64,000 nucleotides of DNA, from assembly GCA_965205595.1 (NCBI GenBank), contig CBDBHI010000057.1, forward strand, positions 1 through 64,000, read 5' to 3'. Both the position numbers and the translations under genes were made by a program. Each line of letters starts with the position of its first letter. The stretch's first letter is position 1. The notes under the pieces were generated by a model. It worked only from the letters and a program-made list of their open reading frames with translations, searched no databases and was not told the DNA's origin. This stretch comes from CATQHP01 sp965205595. Lineage in GTDB: Bacteria; Acidobacteriota; Terriglobia; Bryobacterales; UBA6623. This document shows, in pieces, positions 15,553 through 25,477 of this stretch.

Positions 15553-17625
15553 TTGTCACCTGCACAGTCCCACCGCCGGCTATTTCGAATTAGCGTTTTA
15601 CTTTCCGCCGCGGCGCTGTTGGCGTCGGGGCAGCCAGCCGATACGGGTGACGTTTCACCCACGCCCCTGGGTTGTCCATCCGACCCCGCGGGCTATACGT
15701 TGCGAAACGACTCGATCGTCAAGACACGATTCAATCTTCTCGGTTCTCTCGATCGATTCATTGAAGGCCCAACGGTCGAGCTACCGCGGCAGGGTGACGT
15801 GTTTTCGCTTGAGTCGGCGCAAGCCGGGCACGAGTCTCTGCGGGCATCTCTTTTGAACACGGCCGGCGAACTTTCTCCCTTCCGGCTGACCTTGGTCAAA
15901 ACGTTTTATGGAAATTGCACTCCATCGGCCGACGAAGCGAAGGAACTTGACCTTACCTACGAAGTCATTCGTTTTGGCATTTCACCACCGAACCTGCGGC
16001 TGCTCGAATCGGCGCGCAAGCAGACCGAAGATCCGAGCCGCACCGCTGTCGATACGCAGCAACCGCGTACCTTTTCGTTTAGGCCTGACGCGGGCTACAA
16101 CGCTTCTGACGGATTTGGAGCCGGCGGCGCATTAGACTACGCGGTCGGCTCGGCCGGGTTGACTACGATCGAAGCCGGGGGCCATAAGTATTCGCAAGCG
16201 TCCGACGCCACCTTCGCGATTGAGGGATCACGCGATTTTGGGCCTCGGGCCGATTCGATGTTCTGGACGCTTGCCTACGACTACTCGAACGGGCCCTCGG
16301 GCGGGCGAGACTTGCGCCGAAGCCGTGGCCGAGCGCAATTCCACGCGCTGCTGCCCGCCCTGAGCGAATCGATCGTGACGCGTATTGGGTCTGCTTTCGA
16401 GTTTGGCAACCAGACCAGCAGCTTCGATGTCGAAGCCGCGTCAAACACCCTCGCGTCGGCCTCGTATTCGAGTGCCAAGGTCTTTGTAGGGGCTACAGGG
16501 CGAACGCTTCGTCATGCGTTCGCGGCGTCGTACGGTCTGCAATTGGGCTCGACGGCGGGTGGTAAATCGCTCGATTACTACAAACATATAGCCGATATTG
16601 CATGGGAATATCGGCGGCCGTTCGCTGACCACCGGTCACTTGAGCTTGAAACCGCCCTGATGCTGGGCAAGATGATTGTCCCTGGAAACGTCCCAGTCGG
16701 CGAGCGCTTTTTCGGCGGCAACGTGGCAATGCCGTTTGTGCAAGCTGAGGACTGGCGCATTCGCGCGGCGCCGTTGATTCGCAGTATGCCGAATCGGGGT
16801 CTATCGCGACTTTCGCAAGAGGCCAACCTAGGCGGCGAGAATTATTTTGCGCTGAATTTGACTCTGGCGGCCACAGCATGGCGCTTGCCCTTGTTGCCGC
16901 CTGAAATCTCACGTGAGCCAGACTTCGACATGGCCCTGCGAGTGGCCAAGGGCGGGGCACTGGGGGCGATGATCGGTGAGTACCAAGCCGACGTTCCGCG
17001 TACGGCCGACGAAGTAGAAATGCTTAAGCAGATCGCAGACGCCGTGCCCCCCATTGTTTCCCAGCTAGAGCAGCTCGAAATCGAGAACTCCGACACGGAC
17101 TGGTTCGACTGCACATTCATTACCGCCGATATCAAAGATACTTCCAAAAAACTACAGAGCGAACGGGGTGTTGTGGGCCAGGTCACGGATTCCACGGAAG
17201 AAGCTATCACGGCGTGTAGGGAAGAGCAGAAAATTAGCGAAGAGCAGGCGGAGAGCTTGTTCGGCGACCTTCTAGCGCTCGTGCAGAAACTGCAAGCCGG
17301 TTTCGATGCCCGACCCGATGTGATTGCCGCGACGGCGCGCGCCAGACGCGAATTCAAACTGCCGAATCGCGCCATTGATGCCTTTACGAACGAGATGAAC
17401 TTGCTGTCAATCAGTCCCCTCGCCATCTTCGACGCCGCGCGCATTGGTCCTCAGGCGTCCGCCGCCGGCGGTGGGATGCGTTATGGAGTTGGCGCGGGTG
17501 TGCGCTTCGGCTTGGCGAGCCACGTGAATTTTGACATTGGGTACGCGTTTAACCCGGACGCGAAGCCGTGGGAAGGTCGCGGCGCTTTTTTCTTCTCGAT
17601 GCGATTTCTCGAGTTGTTTCGCTGA
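15553..17625 (+). CDS. Omp85/BamA-like outer-membrane beta-barrel with helical insert
   Basis: A 690-residue exported protein. From the TTG at 15553, one base after the preceding stop, it begins with a clear Sec signal (RLFRISVLLSAAALLASG). Residues about 30-165 form a beta-rich N-terminal domain; then an amphipathic, Tyr/Phe-rich barrel region starts (SFRPDAGYNASDGFGAGGAL). The C-terminal strands RYGVGAGVRFGLASHVNFD and IGYAFNPDAKPWEGRGAFFF resemble the end of the surface-antigen/BamA barrel. A helical stretch of about 150 residues (roughly residues 475-625, with E/Q-rich segments and two cysteines) interrupts the barrel before these strands. No POTRA domains are recognisable. It may be an assembly or secretion porin; the exact role is unknown. 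Confidence 0.7.
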   Translation: MSPAQSHRRLFRISVLLSAAALLASGQPADTGDVSPTPLGCPSDPAGYTLRNDSIVKTRFNLLGSLDRFIEGPTVELPRQGDVFSLESAQAGHESLRASLLNTAGELSPFRLTLVKTFYGNCTPSADEAKELDLTYEVIRFGISPPNLRLLESARKQTEDPSRTAVDTQQPRTFSFRPDAGYNASDGFGAGGALDYAVGSAGLTTIEAGGHKYSQASDATFAIEGSRDFGPRADSMFWTLAYDYSNGPSGGRDLRRSRGRAQFHALLPALSESIVTRIGSAFEFGNQTSSFDVEAASNTLASASYSSAKVFVGATGRTLRHAFAASYGLQLGSTAGGKSLDYYKHIADIAWEYRRPFADHRSLELETALMLGKMIVPGNVPVGERFFGGNVAMPFVQAEDWRIRAAPLIRSMPNRGLSRLSQEANLGGENYFALNLTLAATAWRLPLLPPEISREPDFDMALRVAKGGALGAMIGEYQADVPRTADEVEMLKQIADAVPPIVSQLEQLEIENSDTDWFDCTFITADIKDTSKKLQSERGVVGQVTDSTEEAITACREEQKISEEQAESLFGDLLALVQKLQAGFDARPDVIAATARARREFKLPNRAIDAFTNEMNLLSISPLAIFDAARIGPQASAAGGGMRYGVGAGVRFGLASHVNFDIGYAFNPDAKPWEGRGAFFFSMRFLELFR

Positions 17626-17732
17626 GGCTGAAGCGGTTCTAGCCGCTACCAAAATCGCCACCAAGCTCCCGCCAACGTGCGGGATGCCAAGCTATACTGA
17701 CGGCGACCGATGCGCACCGCGTGTCGCCCGGA

Positions 17733-20255
17733 ATGACGTTGCAGCTAAAGATACTGTTTCTATTGGCCGGGGGCGCCCTAGGACTATTCGCACAACCGTT
17801 TTCGGCCGACGCGATCCGGTATTTCGAAGAAGAAGTTCGGCCGACGTTGCGGACGCATTGCTCGAAGTGTCACAGCGACCAAGAGCGGACGAGCGGGCTA
17901 TCGGTTGCTTCGCGAGAGAGTCTGCTGCAAGGCGGGAATCGAGGTGCCGCGATTTCGCCCGAGATGCGGGGCGGCGATAGCTTAATCTTGCGGGCACTGA
18001 GTCATAGCGGCTCGCTCAAGATGCCGCCGACTGGAAAATTGCCCAGTTCAAAGATCGCCGCAATCGAACGCTGGATTGGAATGGGTGCGCCCTGGCCCGA
18101 CACTAATCTGGACGCGAAAATTAGCCAGGGCAAAAATCACTGGTCGTTCCAGCCGATCGAACGTCGCGAGCCTCCCGCCACGTCAAAGCCCGACTGGGCC
18201 AAAAACCCGATCGACCAGTTCGTCCTCGCGCGCCTCGACGACGCGGGTCTGAGCCCATCTCCACAGGCAGCGAAGGCCACGCTGATGCGCCGTGTTCATC
18301 TCGACCTCACCGGGCTTTTACCAAAGCCTGAAGAGATCGACGACTTTCTAGCAGATCACCGTCCCGACGCGTACGAACGCCTCGTCGACGGGCTGTTGGA
18401 TTCGCCCCACTACGGGGAGCGCTGGGGACGCCACTGGCTGGACATCGCGCGCTATGCGGATTCCAACGGGTACAACAACGACGCGCCGCGCAAGATTTGG
18501 ATGTATCGCGATTGGCTGATCGACGCGCTCAATCGTGACCTGCCGTTCGACGAGTTCGTGATCGAACAGATAGCGGGCGACTTGTTGCCGAACCCAACCA
18601 AACAACAGATCGTCGCGACCGGTTTCCACCGCAACACTTTGATCAACCTAGAAGGGGGAGTCGACTTCGAGCAGTACCGCGTAGAAGCCGTCGTCGATCG
18701 TGTCGACGTCACGGGCATGGCTTTCCTAGGGCTCACTCTCGGCTGCGCCCGTTGCCACGATCACAAGTTCGATCCGATTTCGCAGCGCGAGTTTTATCAG
18801 TTCTTTGCGTTCTTCAACAGCATCGATGAGCTGAGCGTCGGCGGGGGGAGCGATAGCGAGAATCGCTCTCGCGCCTACGAGCCTGTGCTCGAGTTCGGAA
18901 CTCCTCAACAGTACGCTCGTGCCGCGGCGATTAAAGCGCAACTCAAAGCGATGCGAGCGGAACAAAAGGAGTACCAGACCGCGTTGCTCTCGAAACAGGC
19001 GGAATGGGAGGCCGGTTTGACCGAGCAGGAATTTGCGAGCCTGCCCGTCGGTGTCCAACGCATCCTCCGCAAGCCCCCGGAAGAGCGACATGAGCGGCGA
19101 CTCAAATTCGTCGAAAACGCGTTTCTTGCGTCAGACGCCGGGATTCTAGAGCGCCGACGAGCCATCGCCGCGGTCACGAAACTGCTGCCCGATATTCCCA
19201 GCACGATGGTCATGCGCGAGCTTCGAGAGCCCCGCCCGACGCACGTCCTGCCGCAGGGCGAATTTTTGAGCAAGGGCGTCGAGGTTGAGCGAGCCACCCC
19301 GGCGGCGCTCCCACCGCTAGAAACCAAACAGCCAAGCCGACTCGACCTTGCCCGCTGGCTCGTCGACCGGCAAAACCCGCTTACCCCCCGTGTCACCGTC
19401 AACCGTATATGGAAACGCCATTTTGGCCAGGGCATTGTATCGACCGAAAATGACTTCGGAACTCAGGGCGAGCCGCCAAGTCACCCCGAATTGCTCGACT
19501 GGCTGGCATCGGAGTTCGTCGCAAAAGACTGGAGCCTCAAATCTCTCCATCGCCTGATCGTCACATCCGCTACCTACCGGCAGTCGTCAGAACACCGGCC
19601 AGATCTAGAAGGTAAGGACGACACGAACCGTCTGCTTGCGCGCCAAAATCGACTCCGAGTCGAGTCGGAGATCGTGCGCGATTTGGCGCTTTCCGCGAGC
19701 GCTATGTTGGTGCCAAAAATTGGTGGTCCCAGCGTATTCCCGGCCCAGCCACCTGGCGTGATGATTCGCCGGCCATGGGTCGAGAGTGACGGCGAAGATC
19801 GCTATCGGCGGGGCATCTATACCTACTTTTGGCGGACGAGCCCGCACCCGGGTCTAATGGTTTTCGACAGTCCCGATTCGCTGACGACCGCCACGAGCCG
19901 CAACCGGTCCAACACGCCGCTGCAAGCGTTGACCCTGCTCAACGACACCGGCTTTCATGAATTTGCGCAAGGTCTTGCGCGGCGCGTTTTGCGAGAAAAG
20001 CCCGACGCTGAAAATTCCGAACGCGTGGCTCACGCTTTTCGCGCAAGCCTGACGAGGGCGCCTTCCGATGCCGAACAAGCGAAACTTGAACGCCTAATCG
20101 CCAATCAGTTGGACGAATTTCGCAGCAACCCCAAGCAGGTCGACGAGGTGCTCACCCTCGACGTTGACGATCAGACCGACCCGGTCGAAGTGGCGGCATG
20201 GACAACCGTCGCCGGAGTTCTCATGAACCTCGATGAGTTCATCACCCGCGAGTAA
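17733..20255 (+). CDS. Exported DUF1549/DUF1553 protein with cytochrome-c type domain
   Basis: An 840-residue protein of the Planctomycete-cytochrome (PSCyt1/PSCyt2/PSD1) type, exported by a signal peptide (LKILFLLAGGALGLFAQ). An N-terminal cytochrome-c-like domain has one CxxCH site (HCSKCH, about residues 42-47) and a distal MPPTGKLP. Then come DUF1549 (NPIDQFVLARLDDAG, HLDLTGLLPKPEEID, GERWGRHWLDIARYADSNG, with a second CxxCH in CARCHDHKFDPI) and DUF1553 (LARWLVDRQNPLTPRVTVNRIW, RNRSNTPLQALTLLND). The biochemical role of this family is not established; such genes are paired with DUF1501 genes, as here with a 6-base gap. I prefer the ATG at 17733 over a GTG 12 bases earlier. Confidence 0.92.
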   Translation: MTLQLKILFLLAGGALGLFAQPFSADAIRYFEEEVRPTLRTHCSKCHSDQERTSGLSVASRESLLQGGNRGAAISPEMRGGDSLILRALSHSGSLKMPPTGKLPSSKIAAIERWIGMGAPWPDTNLDAKISQGKNHWSFQPIERREPPATSKPDWAKNPIDQFVLARLDDAGLSPSPQAAKATLMRRVHLDLTGLLPKPEEIDDFLADHRPDAYERLVDGLLDSPHYGERWGRHWLDIARYADSNGYNNDAPRKIWMYRDWLIDALNRDLPFDEFVIEQIAGDLLPNPTKQQIVATGFHRNTLINLEGGVDFEQYRVEAVVDRVDVTGMAFLGLTLGCARCHDHKFDPISQREFYQFFAFFNSIDELSVGGGSDSENRSRAYEPVLEFGTPQQYARAAAIKAQLKAMRAEQKEYQTALLSKQAEWEAGLTEQEFASLPVGVQRILRKPPEERHERRLKFVENAFLASDAGILERRRAIAAVTKLLPDIPSTMVMRELREPRPTHVLPQGEFLSKGVEVERATPAALPPLETKQPSRLDLARWLVDRQNPLTPRVTVNRIWKRHFGQGIVSTENDFGTQGEPPSHPELLDWLASEFVAKDWSLKSLHRLIVTSATYRQSSEHRPDLEGKDDTNRLLARQNRLRVESEIVRDLALSASAMLVPKIGGPSVFPAQPPGVMIRRPWVESDGEDRYRRGIYTYFWRTSPHPGLMVFDSPDSLTTATSRNRSNTPLQALTLLNDTGFHEFAQGLARRVLREKPDAENSERVAHAFRASLTRAPSDAEQAKLERLIANQLDEFRSNPKQVDEVLTLDVDDQTDPVEVAAWTTVAGVLMNLDEFITRE

Positions 20256-20261
20256 TCGACT

Positions 20262-21716
20262 ATGACGCCTACGGAACAATCGCTCATCAATCGCACACGC
20301 CGCCATTTCTTCAGCAACTGTTTCGTCGGTCTCGGCAACATTGCTCTAGGAGGATTGCTGAGTGATCAGCGGCTTTTTGGGGAGTCAACAGCGGCAGTCG
20401 AGAACCCGCTAGCGCCAAAGCCGGCGCATTTCAATCCCAAGGTCAAACGCGTAATTTACCTGTTTATGGCCGGAGCGCCCAGCCAATTCGAGACATGGCT
20501 GTGGCGGCCGAAGTTGGCTGAGCTTGACGGCCAGTCAACCCCCGATTCATTCCTCGAGGGCAAGCGTTTCGCGTTCATGGAGCGCTTTACCAAGGACAAG
20601 CCCAAGCTCTTGGGACCCCAGCGGCAATTCCATCAGCACGGTCAATCGGGCGCCTGGGTTTCAGATATCTTTCCGCACATGGCGTCAATCGTCGACGACA
20701 TCGCGCAGATCCATTCGGTTAAGACGCCAAACTTCAACCACGCCCCGGCCAAGCTCTTTTTCAACACCGGCTCGACGCGTTACGGACGCCCCAGCATGGG
20801 TTCGTGGATTACCTACGGACTCGGCAGCGAATCAGAGAACCTACCGGCCTTTGTCGTGCTGCGTACAGGCAAGCGAAACTTGATGGGCGGTACGAATATC
20901 TGGGGCAGCGGCTTCTTGCCGACCAGCTATCAGGGTGTCGAATTTCTCCGCACGGCCGATCCAATACCGAATCTGTCAAACCCTCCCGGTTTCTCAGCCA
21001 AGCTGCAGTCCGACCGCGTCGACGTCATTCGCGAGCTGAACCTCGCACGCCTCAGTGAAGTCGGCGATCCCGAGATCGCAACCCGAATCGCGTCATACGA
21101 GATGGCCCATCGCATGCAAACTAGCGGGCCCGAATTGATGGATCTTAGCACCGAGAATCAGGCGACGCTCGAGATGTATGGGGCGACCCTCGGCGAATCG
21201 ACCTACGCCAATAATTGCCTGATCGCGCGCCGTTTGATCGAGCGCGGCAGCCGCTTTGTGCAGCTCTATCACACTGGCTGGGACCACCACGGCGGTCGCG
21301 AAAACAACCTCGCTGAGAGGCTAGACGAGGTCGCGCTCGACGTCGACCAAGCAACAGCCGCTCTCGTGAAAGACCTCAAGCAGCGTGGTCTTCTCGACGA
21401 CACCCTGGTCATCTTTGGTGGCGAATTCGGCCGTACGCCGATGGGTGAAATCTTGGAATCTCCCGGACGGAATCATCACATCGAAAACTTCCCGATGTGG
21501 TTCGCCGGCGGAGGCATCAAGCCCGGCCAAGTGATCGGCGAAGTCGACGAGCTGGGCTTTTTCATTACCAAAGATCCAGTCGAGGTCCACGACGTTCAGG
21601 CAACTATCTTGCACCTGCTCGGGCTTGACCACGAGAAACTAACCTTCCGCTACCAAGGGCGCAACTTCCGCCTTACCGACGTTGGTGGTCGCGTGATCGA
21701 CAGACTGTTGGCGTAG
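20262..21716 (+). CDS. DUF1501 protein (sulfatase-like fold), partner of the preceding gene
   Basis: A 484-residue DUF1501 protein related to the alkaline phosphatase/sulfatase superfamily. The N-terminus has a twin-arginine-like start (RTRRHFFSNCFVGLGNIALGGLL), suggesting folded export. Family signatures are KRVIYLFMAGAPSQFETW, QHGQSGAWVSDIFPH, VQLYHTGWDHHGGRENNLAERLD, LVIFGGEFGRTPMGE, GRNHHIENFPMWFAGGGIK and VHDVQATILHLLGLDHEKLT near the end. It lies 6 bases after the DUF1549/DUF1553 gene and is surely in the same operon; the two products are thought to work together outside the cytoplasm, substrate unknown. Confidence 0.93.
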   Translation: MTPTEQSLINRTRRHFFSNCFVGLGNIALGGLLSDQRLFGESTAAVENPLAPKPAHFNPKVKRVIYLFMAGAPSQFETWLWRPKLAELDGQSTPDSFLEGKRFAFMERFTKDKPKLLGPQRQFHQHGQSGAWVSDIFPHMASIVDDIAQIHSVKTPNFNHAPAKLFFNTGSTRYGRPSMGSWITYGLGSESENLPAFVVLRTGKRNLMGGTNIWGSGFLPTSYQGVEFLRTADPIPNLSNPPGFSAKLQSDRVDVIRELNLARLSEVGDPEIATRIASYEMAHRMQTSGPELMDLSTENQATLEMYGATLGESTYANNCLIARRLIERGSRFVQLYHTGWDHHGGRENNLAERLDEVALDVDQATAALVKDLKQRGLLDDTLVIFGGEFGRTPMGEILESPGRNHHIENFPMWFAGGGIKPGQVIGEVDELGFFITKDPVEVHDVQATILHLLGLDHEKLTFRYQGRNFRLTDVGGRVIDRLLA

Positions 21717-21933
21717 GCGGCCACTCGGTCCGACGGTGCATGGTTTTTCGGTCGCTAGTTTGATTGGCTGCTATGGGACAAGCGAAGCGATCGACGTTAT
21801 CGATTTTTTCGGGCCAAGCGGAGAGCTCGGCCTCGAGTTTTCGGTCTTCGGAGGACTGTTGCGCGGCCACAGCTACGGAGCTTCCGATTAGAAGTATCGC
21901 CGGCAAAACGAAACGGCTTATAGTCACTATCAA
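21673..21933 (-). CDS. Possible small exported protein or gene remnant
   Basis: An 86-residue frame opening with a plausible signal peptide (ISRFVLPAILLIGSSVAVAAQ) followed by a charged segment SSEDRKLEAELSAWPEKIDN; the remaining C-terminal part is of low plausibility and overlaps the end of the DUF1501 gene by 44 bases. Either a small secreted protein or, more likely, the 5' remnant of a longer exported protein. No family recognised. Confidence 0.3.
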   Translation of the reverse strand: MIVTISRFVLPAILLIGSSVAVAAQQSSEDRKLEAELSAWPEKIDNVDRFACPIAANQTSDRKTMHRRTEWPPTPTVCRSRDHQRR

Positions 21934-21990
21934 CTCGTGAATTTTCTAGACCGCCCCTCACGACTCAACCCAGTGTAGAATCAAGCCGTT

Positions 21991-24306
21991 ATGAAGACAA
22001 AGCTGCCGCTGGTCCTCATTCTCGTCTTTGCGACGACGGCACTCAGCGCCCAAGAGCCCATCGAGTATTCCTACAACGACATCTATTCAGGTCAAGACGG
22101 CCACCGCTTCCAACCGACACCGCGCGAAGAATGCCGTAGCGTCATCTTCGACAGCAAGGGCGCCGTCTACAGCGTCGGAGTCCAATCGAATGGCTCCGAC
22201 ACTCTTAACGCGACCCGCCAGTTCATCTCACTAGGCCGCTGGCAAGGCGACCATTGGTCATCCATTGAAAAAGTCAGCGCCCATGACGGCTACGTCTATA
22301 GTCCCGCCGCCGCCGCGGATAGCAACGGCGGGCTCTGGATCGCCTGGACTGAGTTCAACGACGTCGAGCAAGACTGGGACGTCTACGCTCGCCATTGGGA
22401 CGGCTCGTCGCTAGGCGCGATCTCGCGTGTCAGCGCCGGCCGCGGACCGGACCTGCGCCCAACGGTAGCGGTTGGCCGTGACGGCAAGCCAATCGTTGCC
22501 TGGGAAGCCGCTCAGCGCGGCTCAACCCGCATCGCGGTGGCAACCCTGTCCGGCGGTAATTGGGACGTCGAAATACTGACCGCGGACGAAGGATTTAACT
22601 TTCGCCCGAATCTTGCCGTGGCGAAAGACGGCACCGTCTGGCTGGCGCACGACCGCTGGGTTGACGGCGACTACGACGTATTCGTTAGAACCGCCAAGGA
22701 CGGCGATTGGTCCGCTGAGATAGCGTTCTTTGCCTCGACGGAAGACGAGCAGCGCCCGATGATCCGCTTCGCCTCCGACGGCACCGCCTGGATTCACGCC
22801 TCGAAACGCGTCGCAGGCGCACGCAAAAATCAACGCTTCGAGCTACCGAGCGCCGCCGCCGAGTTCGTCTCTAAAATGGCTAGCCTCGACGAATTTCAAA
22901 TTGATGCGGGAGGCCGTTTCTGGTTCCTCAGGCAGTCGGCCTCATACGCGCCTGGAAACCCCGGCTATCGCGCCGGGCGAACCCCCACCTCTGCCGGTGC
23001 GTGGTACGACGGCACTAAACTTCAACCGTTCAATCTTGAGGTCGCTATCGGGTATCGCGCGCCGCGGTTCAAGCCCGACGGATCGTTCTGGCACGCCACC
23101 GACATGATGTTCTACCGCAAGGTGCTTGAGCCGGTTCGCGCCAATGTCCGGGGCGACGCGAAGTCCGGCCCGCTTGGTGAGACGAAACCCGCCAAGTCCC
23201 GGCCGGCCCACGTGCCGCATGAAACTCTGGAACTCGATGGCAACACCTATACGCTTTACTACGGCGAGCTACACACCCATCTCAGCGAGCATCCGCGCGA
23301 CCGGGAGATTGAGTTTTGGATCGACCGCTATTACATGAACGCGATGCAATCGGGAATTCTCGATTTTGGCGCGGCGTCCGACCACGATTGGCCGTCGATG
23401 ACCAACTCGAAATACCGCATCGAGCAAGCCTACTCCAACGTGCTTTCAGAAGAGGGCCGATTCGAGGGATTCACCAGCTACGAGTGGAGCGGTGACGCTG
23501 CGGGTCGACGCCGTTACGGCGATCGCACCATCGTCTTTTCGAAGCCCTACTCGGACATCTTTCGCATCACCGACCCAGAAAGCAACGAGGTCGAAGAGTT
23601 GCATCGCAAAATGGCCGCCGAGAACGCGGTCGACTGGGCGCACCACGTCGGCGCTCCGTGGGGCGTGATGGATTGGTCGAAACACAACCCGGTGGCTGAG
23701 CCGATCATGGAGATCACCTCCGGCCACGGCATCTACGAGACTTACGACAAGCCGCGCGCGGTGCCTGACTGGCTACGCCGCGCCCCTGCCGGGAAAAGCT
23801 CGATTCAAGACGGCCTCGCGCTCGGGAAAAAGTTCGGCTTCGTAGGATCAAGCGACCGTCACGACGGCATCAGCGGCTACGACACCGGCATGTTCGGAGT
23901 CTACGCCAAAGAGCTAACCCGCGAGTCGGTAGTCGAAGCCCTACGCAACCGTCGCAGCTTTGCCATTAGGGGCGGCGAGCCGGTGCTGGTCGACTTCAGC
24001 GTGAATGGCGTCTTCCAGGGAGGTGAAGTCGACCTCGGCTCGACCCCGCCGAGTCTTTCAGTAAAAGTCAAAGCCCAATCCGCGGTGACGAAGATCGAGG
24101 TCATCCGCAACGGCGAATACATCTTCACCCATACACCCAGCAGCGAGAGCAACGAAGCAGACTTCAGCTACCGCGACACCGAGCGTCAGAGGGCCGGAAC
24201 CTACTACTACGTCAGAGTGTGGATGAAGGGCACGAAACCAATTCTGCAATCAGGCCGAGGCAATACCGGAAAATACGCCTGGAGTTCGCCTGTCTGGCTG
24301 AAATGA
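21991..24306 (+). CDS. Exported beta-propeller plus PHP-type (DUF3604-like) hydrolase
   Basis: A 771-residue exported protein (signal peptide MKTKLPLVLILVFATTALSA). Residues about 60-380 contain repeated blade-like units (GGLWIAWTEFND, DGKPIVAWEAA, DGTVWLAHDRW, DGTAWIHAS, AGGRFWFLRQ), the pattern of a six- to seven-bladed propeller as in sialidase-like folds. From about residue 425 a PHP-superfamily metal-binding domain follows: YYGELHTHLSEH, FGAASDHDW, VDWAHHVGAPWG and FVGSSDRHDGISGYDTG supply the histidines and aspartates for two to three metals. The C-terminal about 110 residues form a beta-rich domain. It probably hydrolyses a phosphoester, carbamate or similar bond outside the cytoplasm; the substrate is not deducible. 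Confidence 0.85.
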   Translation: MKTKLPLVLILVFATTALSAQEPIEYSYNDIYSGQDGHRFQPTPREECRSVIFDSKGAVYSVGVQSNGSDTLNATRQFISLGRWQGDHWSSIEKVSAHDGYVYSPAAAADSNGGLWIAWTEFNDVEQDWDVYARHWDGSSLGAISRVSAGRGPDLRPTVAVGRDGKPIVAWEAAQRGSTRIAVATLSGGNWDVEILTADEGFNFRPNLAVAKDGTVWLAHDRWVDGDYDVFVRTAKDGDWSAEIAFFASTEDEQRPMIRFASDGTAWIHASKRVAGARKNQRFELPSAAAEFVSKMASLDEFQIDAGGRFWFLRQSASYAPGNPGYRAGRTPTSAGAWYDGTKLQPFNLEVAIGYRAPRFKPDGSFWHATDMMFYRKVLEPVRANVRGDAKSGPLGETKPAKSRPAHVPHETLELDGNTYTLYYGELHTHLSEHPRDREIEFWIDRYYMNAMQSGILDFGAASDHDWPSMTNSKYRIEQAYSNVLSEEGRFEGFTSYEWSGDAAGRRRYGDRTIVFSKPYSDIFRITDPESNEVEELHRKMAAENAVDWAHHVGAPWGVMDWSKHNPVAEPIMEITSGHGIYETYDKPRAVPDWLRRAPAGKSSIQDGLALGKKFGFVGSSDRHDGISGYDTGMFGVYAKELTRESVVEALRNRRSFAIRGGEPVLVDFSVNGVFQGGEVDLGSTPPSLSVKVKAQSAVTKIEVIRNGEYIFTHTPSSESNEADFSYRDTERQRAGTYYYVRVWMKGTKPILQSGRGNTGKYAWSSPVWLK

Positions 24307-24400
24307 AGCGGTCAAGGCAATAACCCGCACCTCTCCCAGAAGCACGGGCTTGTGGTCGGCTGTTCACACTGGTTTCGATCAGCAATCGACTCTCAACCCG

Positions 24401-25477
24401 TCAACGACCAACTCGTAGCCGCAACGAATGGACCGACTGCTCGTCGCCTCGACCGTTGTCACGAATCAGCAGAATGGCATGGTCTCCGTTGTCCAGCCGT
24501 GGTCCGAGTGCGATGCCCTCATAATTTGAATATGTGTCTTCGAATGCCAGTTCGATCAATAGATGTTTCTCGACCGGCGTGAGGTCTTTCTTTTTCAGGC
24601 TCGATGCGAACTCAACCGTAGACACGTCAGTCGCGGCACCCAAAACAACGTGATAGAGGCGAATGCGAGTCTGGGGCAACCCGTTGGAGTTACCCTGCAA
24701 CACGTTTTCGAGAGCAATCAAGGAGTCATCGGGCAAAGTGGTCAGTCCCACCAATCGGCTCCCGGAGTGGCGAACGAGAGCCTCCGGCGATTCAATTATT
24801 GCTGCAATCGGATCGGTCACATAGACGTACTGGGCGACGCCCTGCAGCCGCGAATCGAGAAGTTGTAAACGCACCGGGCTGCCCGCACTCGTGGTCGCCG
24901 GAGCGCCATCCACAGGCAACGCTCGCTCGTTAGCCAACCAAAAACCACGACCGTCCGGCCGGGCGGCGATTGCCTCAAAACTGCGATTCAGCTCGGCATG
25001 TATGAATACCCCAAGCTGTCCGCCGACATCGGTGCTCGTTAGAGTCATCAAGCGTCCCGTGTCAAGCGAGTGCTGGTCGATGCAAGGCCCTGACTGGGTC
25101 GAGCCACAGTTCTCGTTTACGATAAAAATGCTGCTGTGTCCAAACCCGATAGCCAGATCTTCGCGATCTTTGAGCTCGCCTTCCAGTAGTGCCAAGCCGT
25201 TTGCGTCGCGCAATTGGAGCGCCGGTTGCGGAATAACAGATTGAACCTCGCCGATTGAACGGTCGAGTTTGATTGAGAGTCGATGCAGGAGAGTTCCGGC
25301 GTCGCCGACGACCAGGTACTCGTCTTCGCCATAGTGCGCGATACCACTGAGACCGTTCGCGGGAATACCCCGTAGTTTGAAGTCGAACCGAGCAACATCG
25401 GTTACGGACAATTGGCTGCTCGCGCCCCAGCAGAGCTGAAGACAAGCCAGTAGTGCAAATAAGCGACTAATCCGCAT
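24401..25477 (-). CDS. Exported esterase-like phytase-domain protein
   Basis: A 358-residue exported protein with an 'esterase-like activity of phytase' type beta-propeller (Phytase-like family). A signal peptide (RLFALLACLQLCWGASS) is followed by GLSGIAHYGEDEYLVVGDAG, RDANGLALLEGELKDREDLAIG and, near the C-terminus, EDTYSNYEGIALGPRLDNGDHAILLIRDN, which are the repeated N-x-E-G/G-L-A blade motifs of this family. I chose the ATG at 25477, where the signal peptide starts, over the longer open frame to 25792. It converges on the PHP-type gene and is divergent from the sulfatase gene. The substrate is unknown. Confidence 0.85.
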   Translation of the reverse strand: MRISRLFALLACLQLCWGASSQLSVTDVARFDFKLRGIPANGLSGIAHYGEDEYLVVGDAGTLLHRLSIKLDRSIGEVQSVIPQPALQLRDANGLALLEGELKDREDLAIGFGHSSIFIVNENCGSTQSGPCIDQHSLDTGRLMTLTSTDVGGQLGVFIHAELNRSFEAIAARPDGRGFWLANERALPVDGAPATTSAGSPVRLQLLDSRLQGVAQYVYVTDPIAAIIESPEALVRHSGSRLVGLTTLPDDSLIALENVLQGNSNGLPQTRIRLYHVVLGAATDVSTVEFASSLKKKDLTPVEKHLLIELAFEDTYSNYEGIALGPRLDNGDHAILLIRDNGRGDEQSVHSLRLRVGR

